Assembly: GCA_963795055.1 (NCBI GenBank)
Contig: CAWCGJ010000015.1
Coordinates: forward strand, 62,001-126,000
From: JASHPR01 sp963795055
GTDB taxonomy: Bacteria > Actinomycetota > Actinomycetes > Streptosporangiales > Streptosporangiaceae
Direction of reading: 5' to 3'
DNA: 64,000 bases
Part shown: positions 7,593 to 16,335 of the stretch, piece by piece
Layout of the letters: each line of letters opens with the position of its first letter
Numbering within the stretch: the stretch's first letter is position 1
Translations under genes and position numbers: made by a program
The notes under the pieces: generated by a model
Databases searched by the model: none
Told to the model about the DNA's origin: nothing
The model's input: only the letters and a program-made list of their open reading frames with translations

Positions 7593-9955
7593 CAGCGCCG
7601 CCCGTTGCCCACCCCGCCGAGCTCGGCCGGGCGCGCCTGCGCAAGGAGGATGCCAGGCTGATCACCGGCCAGACCAACTGGACCGATAACATCGTGCTTC
7701 CTGGCCTACTGCACATGGCGTTCCTGCGCAGCCCGCACGCCCACGCCAAGATCACCAGGGTGAACGTCGCCCCGGCGCGCAGCCAGCCGGGCGTGATCGC
7801 CGCTTTCTCCGGTGCCGACTTCGAGGACGAGCAGGGCAGCCTGCCCTGCGCCTGGCCGGTCACGCCGGACATCGTGATCCCGAACCACCCGCCGATGGCG
7901 GTCGACGAGGTCCGCTACGTGGGCGAGGCGGTGGCCGTCGTGGTGGCCAGGGACCGGTACGAGGCCGCCGACGCGATCGAGGCCATCGAGATCGACTACG
8001 AGCCGCTGCCGCCGGTGCTGGATATCAGGACCGCGCTGTACGAGGGCTCGCCGAAGGTGCACGAGGCCGGCAACAAGAGCTTCGAGTGGCCCTTCGCCAA
8101 CGGCGACATCGAGGCCGCCTTCCGCGACGCGCCAGTGGTGCTGGAGCGCACCTACCGGCAGCAGCGGCTGATCCCCTGCGCGATGGAGCCGCGCGCGGTG
8201 GTCGCCTGGTGCGAGGGCGACGAGTTCACGATCTGGTCGGCCACCCAGATCCCGCACGTACTGCGGGTCATGCTGGCCCTGGTCACCGGGATCGGCGAGC
8301 AGAACATCCGGGTCATCGCGCCCGATGTCGGCGGCGGCTTCGGGTCGAAGCTGCAGGTCACCGCCGAGGAAGTGCTGGCGACGCTGGTCACGCGCAAGCT
8401 GGGCAGGCCGGTCAAGTGGACCGAGTCCCGCAGCGAGGGCAACATGACCGTGCACCACGGCCGGGACCAGTGGCAGCGGATCAGGATCGCCGCCGACGCC
8501 GACGGGCGGATCCGCGGCCTGGACGTCGACCTGCTGGCCGACATGGGCGCCTACCTGATGCTGGTCACGCCCGGCATTCCGCTGCTCGGCGCGTTCATGT
8601 TCAACGCGATCTACAAGATGGACGCGTACGCGTTCAAGTGCACCGGGGTGTTCACCACCAAGATGCCCACTGACGCCTACCGCGGCGCGGGCCTGCCCGA
8701 GGCCACGTTCGCGATCGAGCGGATCATGGACGAGCTCGCGGTCGAGCTGAGCATGGACCCGCTGGAACTGCGGGAGCGGAACTGGATCAAGCACGAGGAA
8801 TTCCCGTTCACGACCATCGCCGGCCTGACCTACGACTCCGGGAACTACGAGGCGGCCACGGCCAAGGCCAAGGAGCTGTTCGGCTACGACGAGCTCCGCG
8901 CCGAGCAAGCGGAACGCAACGCCCGCAACGACCCGGTCCGGCTCGGCATCGGCATCTCGACGTTCACCGAGATGTGCGGCCTCGCCCCGTCACGGGTGCT
9001 CGGGTCGCTGTCCTACGGGGCCGGCGGCTGGGAGAGCGCCTCAATCCGGATGCTGCCGACCGGCAAGGTCGAGGTCGTCACCGGGTCCAGCGCACACGGT
9101 CAGGGACACGAGACCGCCTGGAGCCAGATCGTGTCCGACCAGCTCGGCGTGCCGTTCGAGGACATCCGGGTGCTGCACGGGGACACCCAGATCGCGCCCA
9201 GGGGAATGGACACCTACGGCTCGCGATCGCTGGCCGTTGGGGGCATGGCCTTGGTGGGCGCGTGCGACAAGGTCATCGAGAAGGCCAGGGTGATCGCCGC
9301 GGGCATGATCGAGGCCGCGCCCGACGACCTGGAGTGGAGGCCAGGCCGGTTCTCGGTCCGCGGTGACCCGGACAAGAGCGTCACGATCGGTGAGGTCGCG
9401 CTGGCCACGTTCGCCGCGCACGACCTGCCGGATGGCGTCGAGCCGTCGTTGGACTCCGACCACACCTATGACCCGGAGAACTTCTCGTTCCCGCACGGCA
9501 CCCACCTGTGCGCGACCGAGGTGGACACCGAGACCGGCATGGTCACGATCCGCTCGTATGTCGCGGTGGACGACGTCGGCAAGGTGGTCAACCCGCTGAT
9601 CGTGGAGGGCCAGGTGCACGGCGGCATCGCGCAGGGCATCGCGCAGGCCCTGTACGAGGAGGCGGTCTACGACGACGCCGGCAACCTGCTGACCACGACG
9701 CTGGCCGACTACCTGGTCCCGTCAGCGGCCGACCTGCCGTCCTACGTCACCAGCCGGACCGAGAGCCCGTCGGACAACCGGCTCGGCGTCAAGGGCGTCG
9801 GCGAGGCGGGCACGATCGCCTCCACCCCGGCGGTGGTGAACGCAGTCGTCGACGCGCTCCGGCCGCTGGGCGTCCGGGATGTCACGATGCCGTGCAGCCC
9901 GGAACACGTATGGCGCGCGATAGCGGACGCAACGCAGACCGGAGGTGCGGCATGA
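7589..9955 (+). CDS. Molybdenum hydroxylase large subunit, form II CoxL-like
   Basis: Molybdopterin-cytosine-dinucleotide subunit of an aerobic-CODH/xanthine-dehydrogenase-family enzyme, 788 aa. The Gly-rich cofactor motif GGGFGSK, the GQGHET segment and the C-terminal KGVGEAGTI (catalytic Glu region) are present. The active-site loop is AYRGAG (363-368), the form II signature, not the AYxCSFR of true CO dehydrogenase; residue 369 is Leu where form II proteins usually have Arg. The substrate is therefore probably an aldehyde or N-heteroaromatic rather than CO. The start overlaps the small-subunit stop (ATGA), and its own stop overlaps the FAD-subunit start in the same way. Confidence 0.92.
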   Translation: MTAPPVAHPAELGRARLRKEDARLITGQTNWTDNIVLPGLLHMAFLRSPHAHAKITRVNVAPARSQPGVIAAFSGADFEDEQGSLPCAWPVTPDIVIPNHPPMAVDEVRYVGEAVAVVVARDRYEAADAIEAIEIDYEPLPPVLDIRTALYEGSPKVHEAGNKSFEWPFANGDIEAAFRDAPVVLERTYRQQRLIPCAMEPRAVVAWCEGDEFTIWSATQIPHVLRVMLALVTGIGEQNIRVIAPDVGGGFGSKLQVTAEEVLATLVTRKLGRPVKWTESRSEGNMTVHHGRDQWQRIRIAADADGRIRGLDVDLLADMGAYLMLVTPGIPLLGAFMFNAIYKMDAYAFKCTGVFTTKMPTDAYRGAGLPEATFAIERIMDELAVELSMDPLELRERNWIKHEEFPFTTIAGLTYDSGNYEAATAKAKELFGYDELRAEQAERNARNDPVRLGIGISTFTEMCGLAPSRVLGSLSYGAGGWESASIRMLPTGKVEVVTGSSAHGQGHETAWSQIVSDQLGVPFEDIRVLHGDTQIAPRGMDTYGSRSLAVGGMALVGACDKVIEKARVIAAGMIEAAPDDLEWRPGRFSVRGDPDKSVTIGEVALATFAAHDLPDGVEPSLDSDHTYDPENFSFPHGTHLCATEVDTETGMVTIRSYVAVDDVGKVVNPLIVEGQVHGGIAQGIAQALYEEAVYDDAGNLLTTTLADYLVPSAADLPSYVTSRTESPSDNRLGVKGVGEAGTIASTPAVVNAVVDALRPLGVRDVTMPCSPEHVWRAIADATQTGGAA

Positions 9956-10806
9956 TCCCGTCGAAATTCGACTACATCCGTCCGTCGTCTCTGGGCGAGG
10001 CCGTGCACATTCTCGGCAACGCCGGCGATGACGCCAAGGTGATCGCCGGCGGGCAGAGCCTGCTGCCGCTGCTGCGGCTGCGGCTGGCCAACCCGGAGGT
10101 ACTGGTCGACGTCGGCGGGCTCGACGGCCTGCACGGCGTCCGCGACGGGGACGGCTCGCTGCTGATCGGCGCCGGGACCACGCACTACCAGCTGGTCCGC
10201 GACCCGCTGGTCGCCGAGCACTGCGGGCTGCTGGCCGAGGCCGCGGGAATGGTCGCCGACCCCGCGGTGCGGCATCGCGGCACAATCGGCGGCTCGCTGG
10301 CGCACGGCGACCCGGCCGGCGACCTGCCGGCCGTGGCGCTGGCTTTGGACGCCACGCTCATCGCGCACGGCCTGGGAGGCGACCGGGAGATCGCCGCCGG
10401 CGACTTCTTCGTGGACTACCTGACCACCGCGCTGCGGTCGGACGAGGTCCTGACCGGCATCCGGGTGCCGAAGCTGGCGGGCTGGGGTTACCACTACGAG
10501 AAGTTCCACCGCACCGCGCAGGCCTGGGCGATCGTGGGCGTCGCCGCGCTGACGAGGCGATCCAACGGACAGGTGGCCGAAGCGAGGATCGGCCTGACTA
10601 ACATGGGGCCGGTACCAGTGCGGGCGACGGCGGCGGAAGCGGCCGCGACGGGAGCCGAGGCCAGCAGGGATGCCCTGCGGGCGGCGGCCACTCACGCGGA
10701 CGAGGGGACCGAGCCGCCGAGCGACCTGCACGGCGCGCCCGACTACCGGCGCCACCTGGCGCGGGTCCTAACCGGCCGGGCGCTATCGGCGGCGGCAGGA
10801 GTCTAG
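9952..10806 (+). CDS. Molybdenum hydroxylase FAD-binding medium subunit (CoxM-like)
   Basis: Flavin subunit of the same complex, 284 aa. It carries the two family FAD motifs, AGGQSLLPLLRL near residue 33 and TIGGSLAHGDPAGDLP near residue 110, then the CO-dehydrogenase flavoprotein C-terminal region (TGIRVPKLAGWGYHYEKF onward). It accepts electrons from the [2Fe-2S] subunit and passes them to an unknown acceptor. The ATG overlaps the large-subunit stop (ATGA). The subunit order small-large-medium differs from the coxMSL order of the classical CODH operon and is common for form II clusters. Confidence 0.92.
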   Translation: MIPSKFDYIRPSSLGEAVHILGNAGDDAKVIAGGQSLLPLLRLRLANPEVLVDVGGLDGLHGVRDGDGSLLIGAGTTHYQLVRDPLVAEHCGLLAEAAGMVADPAVRHRGTIGGSLAHGDPAGDLPAVALALDATLIAHGLGGDREIAAGDFFVDYLTTALRSDEVLTGIRVPKLAGWGYHYEKFHRTAQAWAIVGVAALTRRSNGQVAEARIGLTNMGPVPVRATAAEAAATGAEASRDALRAAATHADEGTEPPSDLHGAPDYRRHLARVLTGRALSAAAGV

Positions 10807-10809
10807 AAG

Positions 10810-11814
10810 ATGGAGCTAGAGCACTCGTTCACCGTCCCGGTCCCCGAGGACCGGGCGTGGGAAGTGCTGCTGGATGTCGAGCGGGTGGCGCCCTGCATGC
10901 CGGGCGCCACCCTCGACTCCGTGGACGGAGACGAGATCAAGGGCCGGATCAAGGTAAAGGTCGGCCCGATCGCGATGACCTACGCGGGCACGGCCCGGTT
11001 TACCGAGCGCGACAAGGACGCCCACGTCATCACGCTGGAGGCGTCCGGCAAGGAGACCAGGGGCGCGGGCACCGCGTCGGCCAAGGTGCGCTCGATGCTG
11101 GAGGGCCAGGACGGCCAGACCCACGTGATCGTGCACACCACGCTGAACGTGACCGGGCGCCCCGCGCAGTTCGGCCGGGGCGTGATGGCCGAGGTGGGCG
11201 GCAAGCTGATCGGGATCTTCGCGTCCAATCTCGCCGACATGCTGGCGGCCCAGCCGTCGGAGGCGTCCGCGGAGGAATCCGCCGCCGACGAACAGGAGGG
11301 AGACCTACCCCAGCCAAGAGACCTACCCCAGCCGGGAGGCCTACCGCAGGAGGGGGACCTGAGCGAGTCGGTCGAGAGCCTGAACCTCCCCCTGCGGTCC
11401 TACAACAGCCTGCGCCGTGAGGGCATCCACACCGTGGGCGACCTGGCCGCGCGCAGCCCGGAGGACCTGCTCGCGATCGAGAACATCGGCCCGGTGTCGG
11501 TAGACGAGATCAAGCGGAAGCTCGCCGACCGGGGGCTGGTCCTCAACGAACCCCGGTCCGCCAGCAACGGTATGGCCGGGCCCGCCGCGACGCCGGCGGC
11601 CTCTGCCGTCGGCGCGGTGAACGGGTCGGGTCCCGCCCCCGCCGCGGCCGACGCCAGTGCCTGGAGCGCCCCCGACGACGACGCGATCGACCTGCTCAGC
11701 GTGGCCGGCGCCCCGGTGCTCAAGCGCGTGATCCCGGTGGCCGTCGTGGTCGGCGTCGTCGGGACCGTGATCGCGCTGGGCATCCGGGCCAGGCGCCGCA
11801 GATCACGCGTCTAG
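10810..11814 (+). CDS. CoxG-like SRPBCC protein fused to an RNA polymerase alpha-CTD-like domain and a C-terminal membrane helix
   Basis: 334 aa in three parts. Residues 1-147 are a CoxG/SRPBCC fold (HSFTVPVPEDRAWEVLLD, GRIKVKVGPI, GRGVMAEVGGKLI), the family linked to membrane attachment or maturation of CODH-type enzymes. Residues about 186-246 match the RNA-polymerase alpha C-terminal domain (LRSYNSLRREGIHTVGDL then EDLLAIENIGPVSVDEIK). By my alignment to E. coli alpha, R265, N268, G296 and S299 are retained (R196, N199, G227, S230), C269 is Ser200 and K298 is Val229. A low-complexity linker follows, then a hydrophobic helix at about 306-324 and an Arg-rich tail. The start is 3 bp after the FAD-subunit stop. 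The alpha-CTD fusion is unusual; its function is unknown. Confidence 0.85.
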   Translation: MELEHSFTVPVPEDRAWEVLLDVERVAPCMPGATLDSVDGDEIKGRIKVKVGPIAMTYAGTARFTERDKDAHVITLEASGKETRGAGTASAKVRSMLEGQDGQTHVIVHTTLNVTGRPAQFGRGVMAEVGGKLIGIFASNLADMLAAQPSEASAEESAADEQEGDLPQPRDLPQPGGLPQEGDLSESVESLNLPLRSYNSLRREGIHTVGDLAARSPEDLLAIENIGPVSVDEIKRKLADRGLVLNEPRSASNGMAGPAATPAASAVGAVNGSGPAPAAADASAWSAPDDDAIDLLSVAGAPVLKRVIPVAVVVGVVGTVIALGIRARRRRSRV

Positions 11815-11826
11815 GCCCCCGGGGCC

Positions 11827-13089
11827 ATGTCGACGTTTCCCCCGGACCGGTCCTACGCCGAGGAACGTGACGCGGCCGACCCGCTGGCCGGGTTCCGTGA
11901 CCGGTTCGTGCGCGAGGACCCGTCCCTGATCTACCTGGACGGGAACTCGCTCGGCCCGCTGCCGCACGCCACCCGGGCGCGCCTCGCCGAGGTGGTCGCC
12001 GATGAGTGGGGGGCCGGGCTGGTCCGGTCCTGGCACCGCTGGATCGACCTGCCCGGCCAGGTCGGCGACCTGCTCGGCGAGCACCTGATCGGGGCCGCGC
12101 CGGGCCAGGTCGCGGTGTGCGACTCGACCACGGTCAACCTGTACAAGCTGGCCTGCGCGGCGCTGGACGCCCGGCCCGGCCGCAGCGTCATCGTCACCGA
12201 CGACGACAACTTCCCGACCGACCGCTACGTCCTGCAGGGGATCGCCGCGCAGCGCGGCATCGAGCTCCGCGTGATCGGCACCGACCTGGACCAGGGTCTC
12301 GCCGCCGACGCGCTGCGCGCCGCCGTGGACGAGCGCACCGCGCTGGTCAGCCTGTCGCACGTGGCCTACCGCAGCGGCGCGCTGGCCGACATGGCGGCGA
12401 TCACCGCGATCGTGCACGAGGCCCGGGCGCTCGCGCTGTGGGACCTGTGCCACTCGGCCGGCGCCGTCCCGGTGGAACTGGACGCGTCCGGCGCCGACCT
12501 GGCCGTCGGCTGCACCTACAAGTACCTGAACGCCGGCCCCGGCGCGCCCGCGTTCCTCTACGTGCGCCGCGAGCTGCAGCAGGCGCTGCGCCAGCCGGTA
12601 TGGGGCTGGTTCGGCCAGCGGGACCAGTTCGAGATGGGCCAGGCCTACGAGCCGGCGCCGGGCATCGGCCGGTTCCTGACCGGGACGCCGCAGATCATCG
12701 GCACGGTTGCGGTCCAGGAGGGCGCCCGCCTGCTCGGGGAGGCCGGGATCGGCCGGCTGCGCGCCAAGGCCGTGGCGCTGACCGGCTACCTGATCGGCCT
12801 GGCCGACATGTGGCTCGCCCCGCACGGGGTCACGGTCGCGTCGCCGCGGCGGGCCGAGCGGCGCGGTGCGCACGTCACGCTCGCGCACCCGGAGGCCTGG
12901 CGGATCAGCCAGGCGCTGATCCAGCGGGGCGTGATCGGCGACTACCGGACCCCCGACCGGCTGCGGCTCGGCCCCGCCCCCGCCTACACCCGGTTCACCG
13001 ACGTCTGGGACGCCCTGGACATCCTGCGGCAGGTCATGACCGACCAGACTTACCTCAACGTGCCGGCGGCGCGTTCCGCAGTCACCTGA
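11827..13089 (+). CDS. kynU: Kynureninase
   Basis: PLP-dependent hydrolase converting kynurenine to anthranilate plus alanine (or 3-hydroxykynurenine to 3-hydroxyanthranilate). It is 420 aa, normal for the family. Visible features are YLDGNSLGPLP at the N-terminus, the cofactor-pocket region FPTDRYVLQG, ALWDLCHSAGAVPV, and the Schiff-base lysine K232 in CTYKYLNAGPG. The ATG is 12 bp after the CoxG-fusion gene, so it is very likely cotranscribed with the molybdenum hydroxylase. No other kyn genes (dioxygenase, formamidase) are in the window. The pairing suggests the hydroxylase acts on a tryptophan- or kynurenine-derived compound, which is inference. Confidence 0.93.
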   Translation: MSTFPPDRSYAEERDAADPLAGFRDRFVREDPSLIYLDGNSLGPLPHATRARLAEVVADEWGAGLVRSWHRWIDLPGQVGDLLGEHLIGAAPGQVAVCDSTTVNLYKLACAALDARPGRSVIVTDDDNFPTDRYVLQGIAAQRGIELRVIGTDLDQGLAADALRAAVDERTALVSLSHVAYRSGALADMAAITAIVHEARALALWDLCHSAGAVPVELDASGADLAVGCTYKYLNAGPGAPAFLYVRRELQQALRQPVWGWFGQRDQFEMGQAYEPAPGIGRFLTGTPQIIGTVAVQEGARLLGEAGIGRLRAKAVALTGYLIGLADMWLAPHGVTVASPRRAERRGAHVTLAHPEAWRISQALIQRGVIGDYRTPDRLRLGPAPAYTRFTDVWDALDILRQVMTDQTYLNVPAARSAVT

Positions 13090-13277
13090 CGGCATATGCA
13101 CCCGGTGAGGCCGCCAGGCGGCCGCGCCGACATCACTCCGGAAGCTCGGCCGTTGTCATAGCGACCATCGTGCCTCCTATCGTTCATGACTGCCACCGTG
13201 GTGCGGAGCACCGACAAATCCGGACGACTCGGCCAGCCGCGCGGGACCCGGCTGGAGGGCGGCGGCCCGTTATGGAG

Positions 13278-14921
13278 CTATTCCCACTCGATGGTGGCGG
13301 GGGGCTTGCTGGTCACGTCGAGCACCACGCGGTTGATCTCCGGCACCTCGTTGGTGATCCGCGTCGAGATCTTGGCCAGCACCGGGTCCGGCAGCCGGGC
13401 CCAGTCGGCGGTCATCGCGTCCTCGCTGGTGACCGGGCGGAGCACGACCGGGTAGCCGTAGCTGCGGCCGTCGCCCTGGACGCCGACCGAGCGCACGTCG
13501 GCCAGCAGCACGACCGGGCACTGCCAGATCTCGCGGTCCAGGCCCGCCGCGGACAGCTCGGCCCGGGCGATCGCGTCGGCGGCCCGGACGATCCGCAGGC
13601 GCTCGGCGGTGACCTCGCCGACGATCCTGATGGCCAGGCCGGGACCCGGGAACGGCTGCCGCCACACGATCTGCGGCGGCAGCCCGAGCTGGCGGCCGAT
13701 CTCCCGCACCTCGTCCTTGAACAGCGCCCGGAGCGGCTCTACCAGCTCGAACGCCAGGTCGTCGGGGAGGCCGCCCACGTTGTGGTGGGACTTGATGTTA
13801 GCGGTCGCGCTGCCGCCCCCGGACTCGACCACGTCGGGGTAGAGCGTGCCCTGCACCAGGAAGGCTGCTTCGTTCCCGCAACCACCCGCCCCGCCGCAAC
13901 CACCCGCCCCGCCGTCGCCGCCCGCCCTGCCGCGGCCGCCGTTGGCGGTGGCGATCTGCCGCGCGGCCTGCTCGAAGGCGCGGATGAACTCCCGGCCGAT
14001 GATCTTGCGCTTTTCCTCAGGGTCGGTGACCCCGGCCAGCGCGGCCAGGAACTCCGCGGCCGCGTCCACCACGGTCAGGTTCACCCCGGTCGCGGCGACG
14101 AAGTCCTGCTCCACCTGCTCGGCCTCGCCGGTGCGCAGCAGCCCGTGATCAACGAACACGCAGCTCAGCCGGGATCCGATGGCCCGCTGGACCAGGGCGG
14201 CGGCCACCGCGGAGTCCACGCCGCCAGACAGCCCGCAGATCGCGCGGCCGCCGCCGACCTGCTGGGCGATCCGCTCGGTCTGCTCCTCGATCACGCCGCG
14301 CATGGTCCACGTCGGCCGGCAGCCCGCGGCGTTCAGGAACCGGCGCAGCAGCTCCATCCCGTGCTCGGTGTGCAGCACCTCGGGGTGGAACTGCACGCCG
14401 TAGAGCTGCCGGGCCGAGTCCTCAGCCGCGGCGACCGGGGTCCCGCCGGTCCGCGCGGTGACCGCGAAGCCCGGGGGCGCGGCGGCGCAGGTGTCGCCGT
14501 GCGACATCCAGACCTGCTGGCGGGCGGGAAGGCCGCCGAGCAGGACGCCGCCCGCGGGCAGCACCTCGAGCGCGGTCGCGCCGTACTCGCCCGAGCCGGT
14601 GCGGCGCACGTCACCGCCGAGGCCGGACACCATCAGCTGGAACCCGTAACAGATCCCGAGAACGGGGACGCCCGCCTGCAGCAGCCCGTCCGGGGCGGGC
14701 GGAGCGCCCGGCGCGTAGACCGACGCGGGGCCGCCGGACAGGATGACGGCCTTGGGCAGGCGCGCCAGCATCTCGGCGACCGGCATCGCGGCCGGCACGA
14801 TCTCGGAGTACACCCGGCATTCGCGGACCCGGCGCGCGATCAGCTGCGCGTACTGGGCACCGAAGTCGACGACGAGGACGGTGTCCGGCGCGTCACCGTC
14901 GCTCCCCTCGGGTGATCGCAC
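13278..14921 (-). CDS. guaA: GMP synthase (glutamine-hydrolysing)
   Basis: Amidates XMP to GMP; 547 aa. The glutaminase domain has nucleophile C91 in GICYGFQ and the H179/E181 pair in FHPEV. The synthetase domain has the PP-loop LSGGVDS (231-237) and the C-terminal dimerisation part ending IEWE. An unusual Gly/Ala/Cys-rich insertion (about residues 327-350, encoded by 18-bp repeats) precedes the conserved FLVQGTLYPD; in most GuaA proteins this is a short loop. The GTG start sits 7 nt behind TAGACT, so the message is probably leaderless. The promoter lies over the end of the upstream transporter gene, 10 bp away. Confidence 0.94.
   Translation of the reverse strand: MRSPEGSDGDAPDTVLVVDFGAQYAQLIARRVRECRVYSEIVPAAMPVAEMLARLPKAVILSGGPASVYAPGAPPAPDGLLQAGVPVLGICYGFQLMVSGLGGDVRRTGSGEYGATALEVLPAGGVLLGGLPARQQVWMSHGDTCAAAPPGFAVTARTGGTPVAAAEDSARQLYGVQFHPEVLHTEHGMELLRRFLNAAGCRPTWTMRGVIEEQTERIAQQVGGGRAICGLSGGVDSAVAAALVQRAIGSRLSCVFVDHGLLRTGEAEQVEQDFVAATGVNLTVVDAAAEFLAALAGVTDPEEKRKIIGREFIRAFEQAARQIATANGGRGRAGGDGGAGGCGGAGGCGNEAAFLVQGTLYPDVVESGGGSATANIKSHHNVGGLPDDLAFELVEPLRALFKDEVREIGRQLGLPPQIVWRQPFPGPGLAIRIVGEVTAERLRIVRAADAIARAELSAAGLDREIWQCPVVLLADVRSVGVQGDGRSYGYPVVLRPVTSEDAMTADWARLPDPVLAKISTRITNEVPEINRVVLDVTSKPPATIEWE
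13877..13930. repeat. 18-bp tandem repeats inside guaA
   Basis: Two identical 18-bp copies (13877-13894 and 13895-13912) and a degenerate third (13913-13930) encode the Gly/Ala/Cys hexapeptide repeats of the guaA insertion. The period is a multiple of three, so copy-number change would keep the frame. Confidence 0.85.
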
Positions 14922-14928
14922 GGCGGCC

Positions 14929-14934
14929 AGTCTA
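14929..14934 (-). promoter_or_regulatory. -10 box (TAGACT) of leaderless guaA
   Basis: TAGACT on the minus strand is 7 nt before the GTG at 14921, overlapping the last codons of the upstream CNNM/CBS gene. No Shine-Dalgarno sequence is present. Confidence 0.55.
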
Positions 14935-16254
14935 GTCGGCCGACGGGGCCGGTTCCTGCCGCGCGTCCGCCGTCACCAGGGGCGCGGCGCCGCCCACCCG
15001 GACCCGGGCGATGCGCCGGCCGTCCAGCTGGATCACGGTCAGCTTGCGGCCCGAGACCTCCACCGACTCTCCCTCGCCGGGCAGGTGGCCGAGGGCGGCG
15101 AGCAGGTAGCCGGCCACGGTCTCGTACGGGCCCTCGGGCAGGTCGACCCCGGTCTCCTCGGCGAAGTCGTCCAGGTTCAGCAGGCCGTCGACCTCGAACT
15201 CCCCGCCACGCAGATGCCGGGACTGCTCCTCCTCGACGTCGTACTCGTCGTGGATCTCGCCGATCAGCTCCTCGACGAGGTCCTCGAGCGTGACGATGCC
15301 CGCGGTGCCGCCGTACTCGTCCATCACGATGGCCAGGTGCACCTTCTCCGCCCGCATCTCCGACATGGCGGACAGCACGGTCTTGCTCCACGGCAGGAAC
15401 TTCACCTGCCTGAGAACCTGGCCGACCAGCAGTGAGCTGTTCTCGGCGACGGGGCCGAGGAGGTCGCGGGCGTGCACGAAGCCGATCACGTCGTCATAGG
15501 TGTCCTGGTACACCGGGAACCGGGTGTGCGGCGCGGCCCGGACCGCCGCCGCGGCCTCGGCGATCGGCATCTGCGCGTCCAGGAACTCGACCTCGGTCCG
15601 CGGCACCAGGACCTCGCGAATCTGCCGCTTCCCGGCGTCGAACACCTCGCTCAGGATGTGCCGCTGGTCCGGGCTCAGCGCCTGGTAGCCGGCCACCGCG
15701 TCGCGGAACTCCTCTTCGGTCATCACTCCGCGGGCCACGCCCGGATCGCCGCCCAGCACCCGGACCACGAGGTTTACCGATCTGGACAGCAGCCAGACCA
15801 CGGGCGCGAGCATGGTCGCGAGCCGGTCCAGGATCGGCGCCGCGAACAGCGACACGCGCTCCGAGCGCTGCAGCGCGAGCCGCTTGGGCGCGAGCTCGCC
15901 GAAGACCAGGGTGAAGAACGAGATCACCAGCGTGACCACGGCGACGGAGATCGCGGAGGCCAGCCCGTCGGACAAATGGTGCACCAGCTGGGACTTCAGG
16001 GCGGCGGCCAGGGTGGCCGCGCCGAACGCGCCGGACAGCAGCGTGGCCAGCGTGACGCCGATCTGGACCGCGGACAGGAACCGGTTGGGGTTCTGCGCCA
16101 GCTTGGCCGCGCGCTGGCCGCGTTTGCCGCGCCGGGCCAGCGACCGGACCTGGCCGTCGCGCAGCGAGACCAGCGCCATCTCGGCGGCGGCGAAGAAGCC
16201 GCCGATGAGAATGATGGCCAGGACGATGAGGATGTCCCAGCCGACGGCGTTCAC
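14932..16254 (-). CDS. CNNM/CorC (HlyC-type) membrane transporter with CBS pair
   Basis: Integral membrane protein, 440 aa, of the DUF21-CBS-CorC_HlyC family, associated with Mg/Co efflux or homeostasis and often called hemolysin. Residues 1-190 contain the DUF21 membrane domain, starting with a helix immediately after the start (ILIVLAIILIGGFFAAAEMAL) and including the family motif FGELAPKRLAL. A CBS-domain pair follows (VLVPRTEVEFLDAQMP through the second repeat), then the C-terminal FAD-like CorC domain (YETVAGYLLAALGHLP). The GTG at 16254 is chosen because upstream in-frame codons are a shadow of the divergent amidohydrolase. guaA follows after 10 bp. Confidence 0.9.
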   Translation of the reverse strand: MNAVGWDILIVLAIILIGGFFAAAEMALVSLRDGQVRSLARRGKRGQRAAKLAQNPNRFLSAVQIGVTLATLLSGAFGAATLAAALKSQLVHHLSDGLASAISVAVVTLVISFFTLVFGELAPKRLALQRSERVSLFAAPILDRLATMLAPVVWLLSRSVNLVVRVLGGDPGVARGVMTEEEFRDAVAGYQALSPDQRHILSEVFDAGKRQIREVLVPRTEVEFLDAQMPIAEAAAAVRAAPHTRFPVYQDTYDDVIGFVHARDLLGPVAENSSLLVGQVLRQVKFLPWSKTVLSAMSEMRAEKVHLAIVMDEYGGTAGIVTLEDLVEELIGEIHDEYDVEEEQSRHLRGGEFEVDGLLNLDDFAEETGVDLPEGPYETVAGYLLAALGHLPGEGESVEVSGRKLTVIQLDGRRIARVRVGGAAPLVTADARQEPAPSAD

Positions 16255-16335
16255 GTCGGGATCCCTGACCTCAGCAATTGGCGGGGCTTCGCGCGAATTA
16301 GGATACGCCAGGTGGCCGCGACGGAGGGGACAGCG

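Noticed and set aside
7589..9955. Calling the operon a true aerobic CO dehydrogenase (coxSLM)
   Set aside because: The large subunit has AYRGAG and lacks the AYxCSFR loop with the Cys that binds copper, so it is form II and CO oxidation is not supported.
12006..14915. A 970-residue rightward open frame across kynU and guaA
   Set aside because: Off-frame shadow of kynU and antisense of guaA, without recognisable domains.
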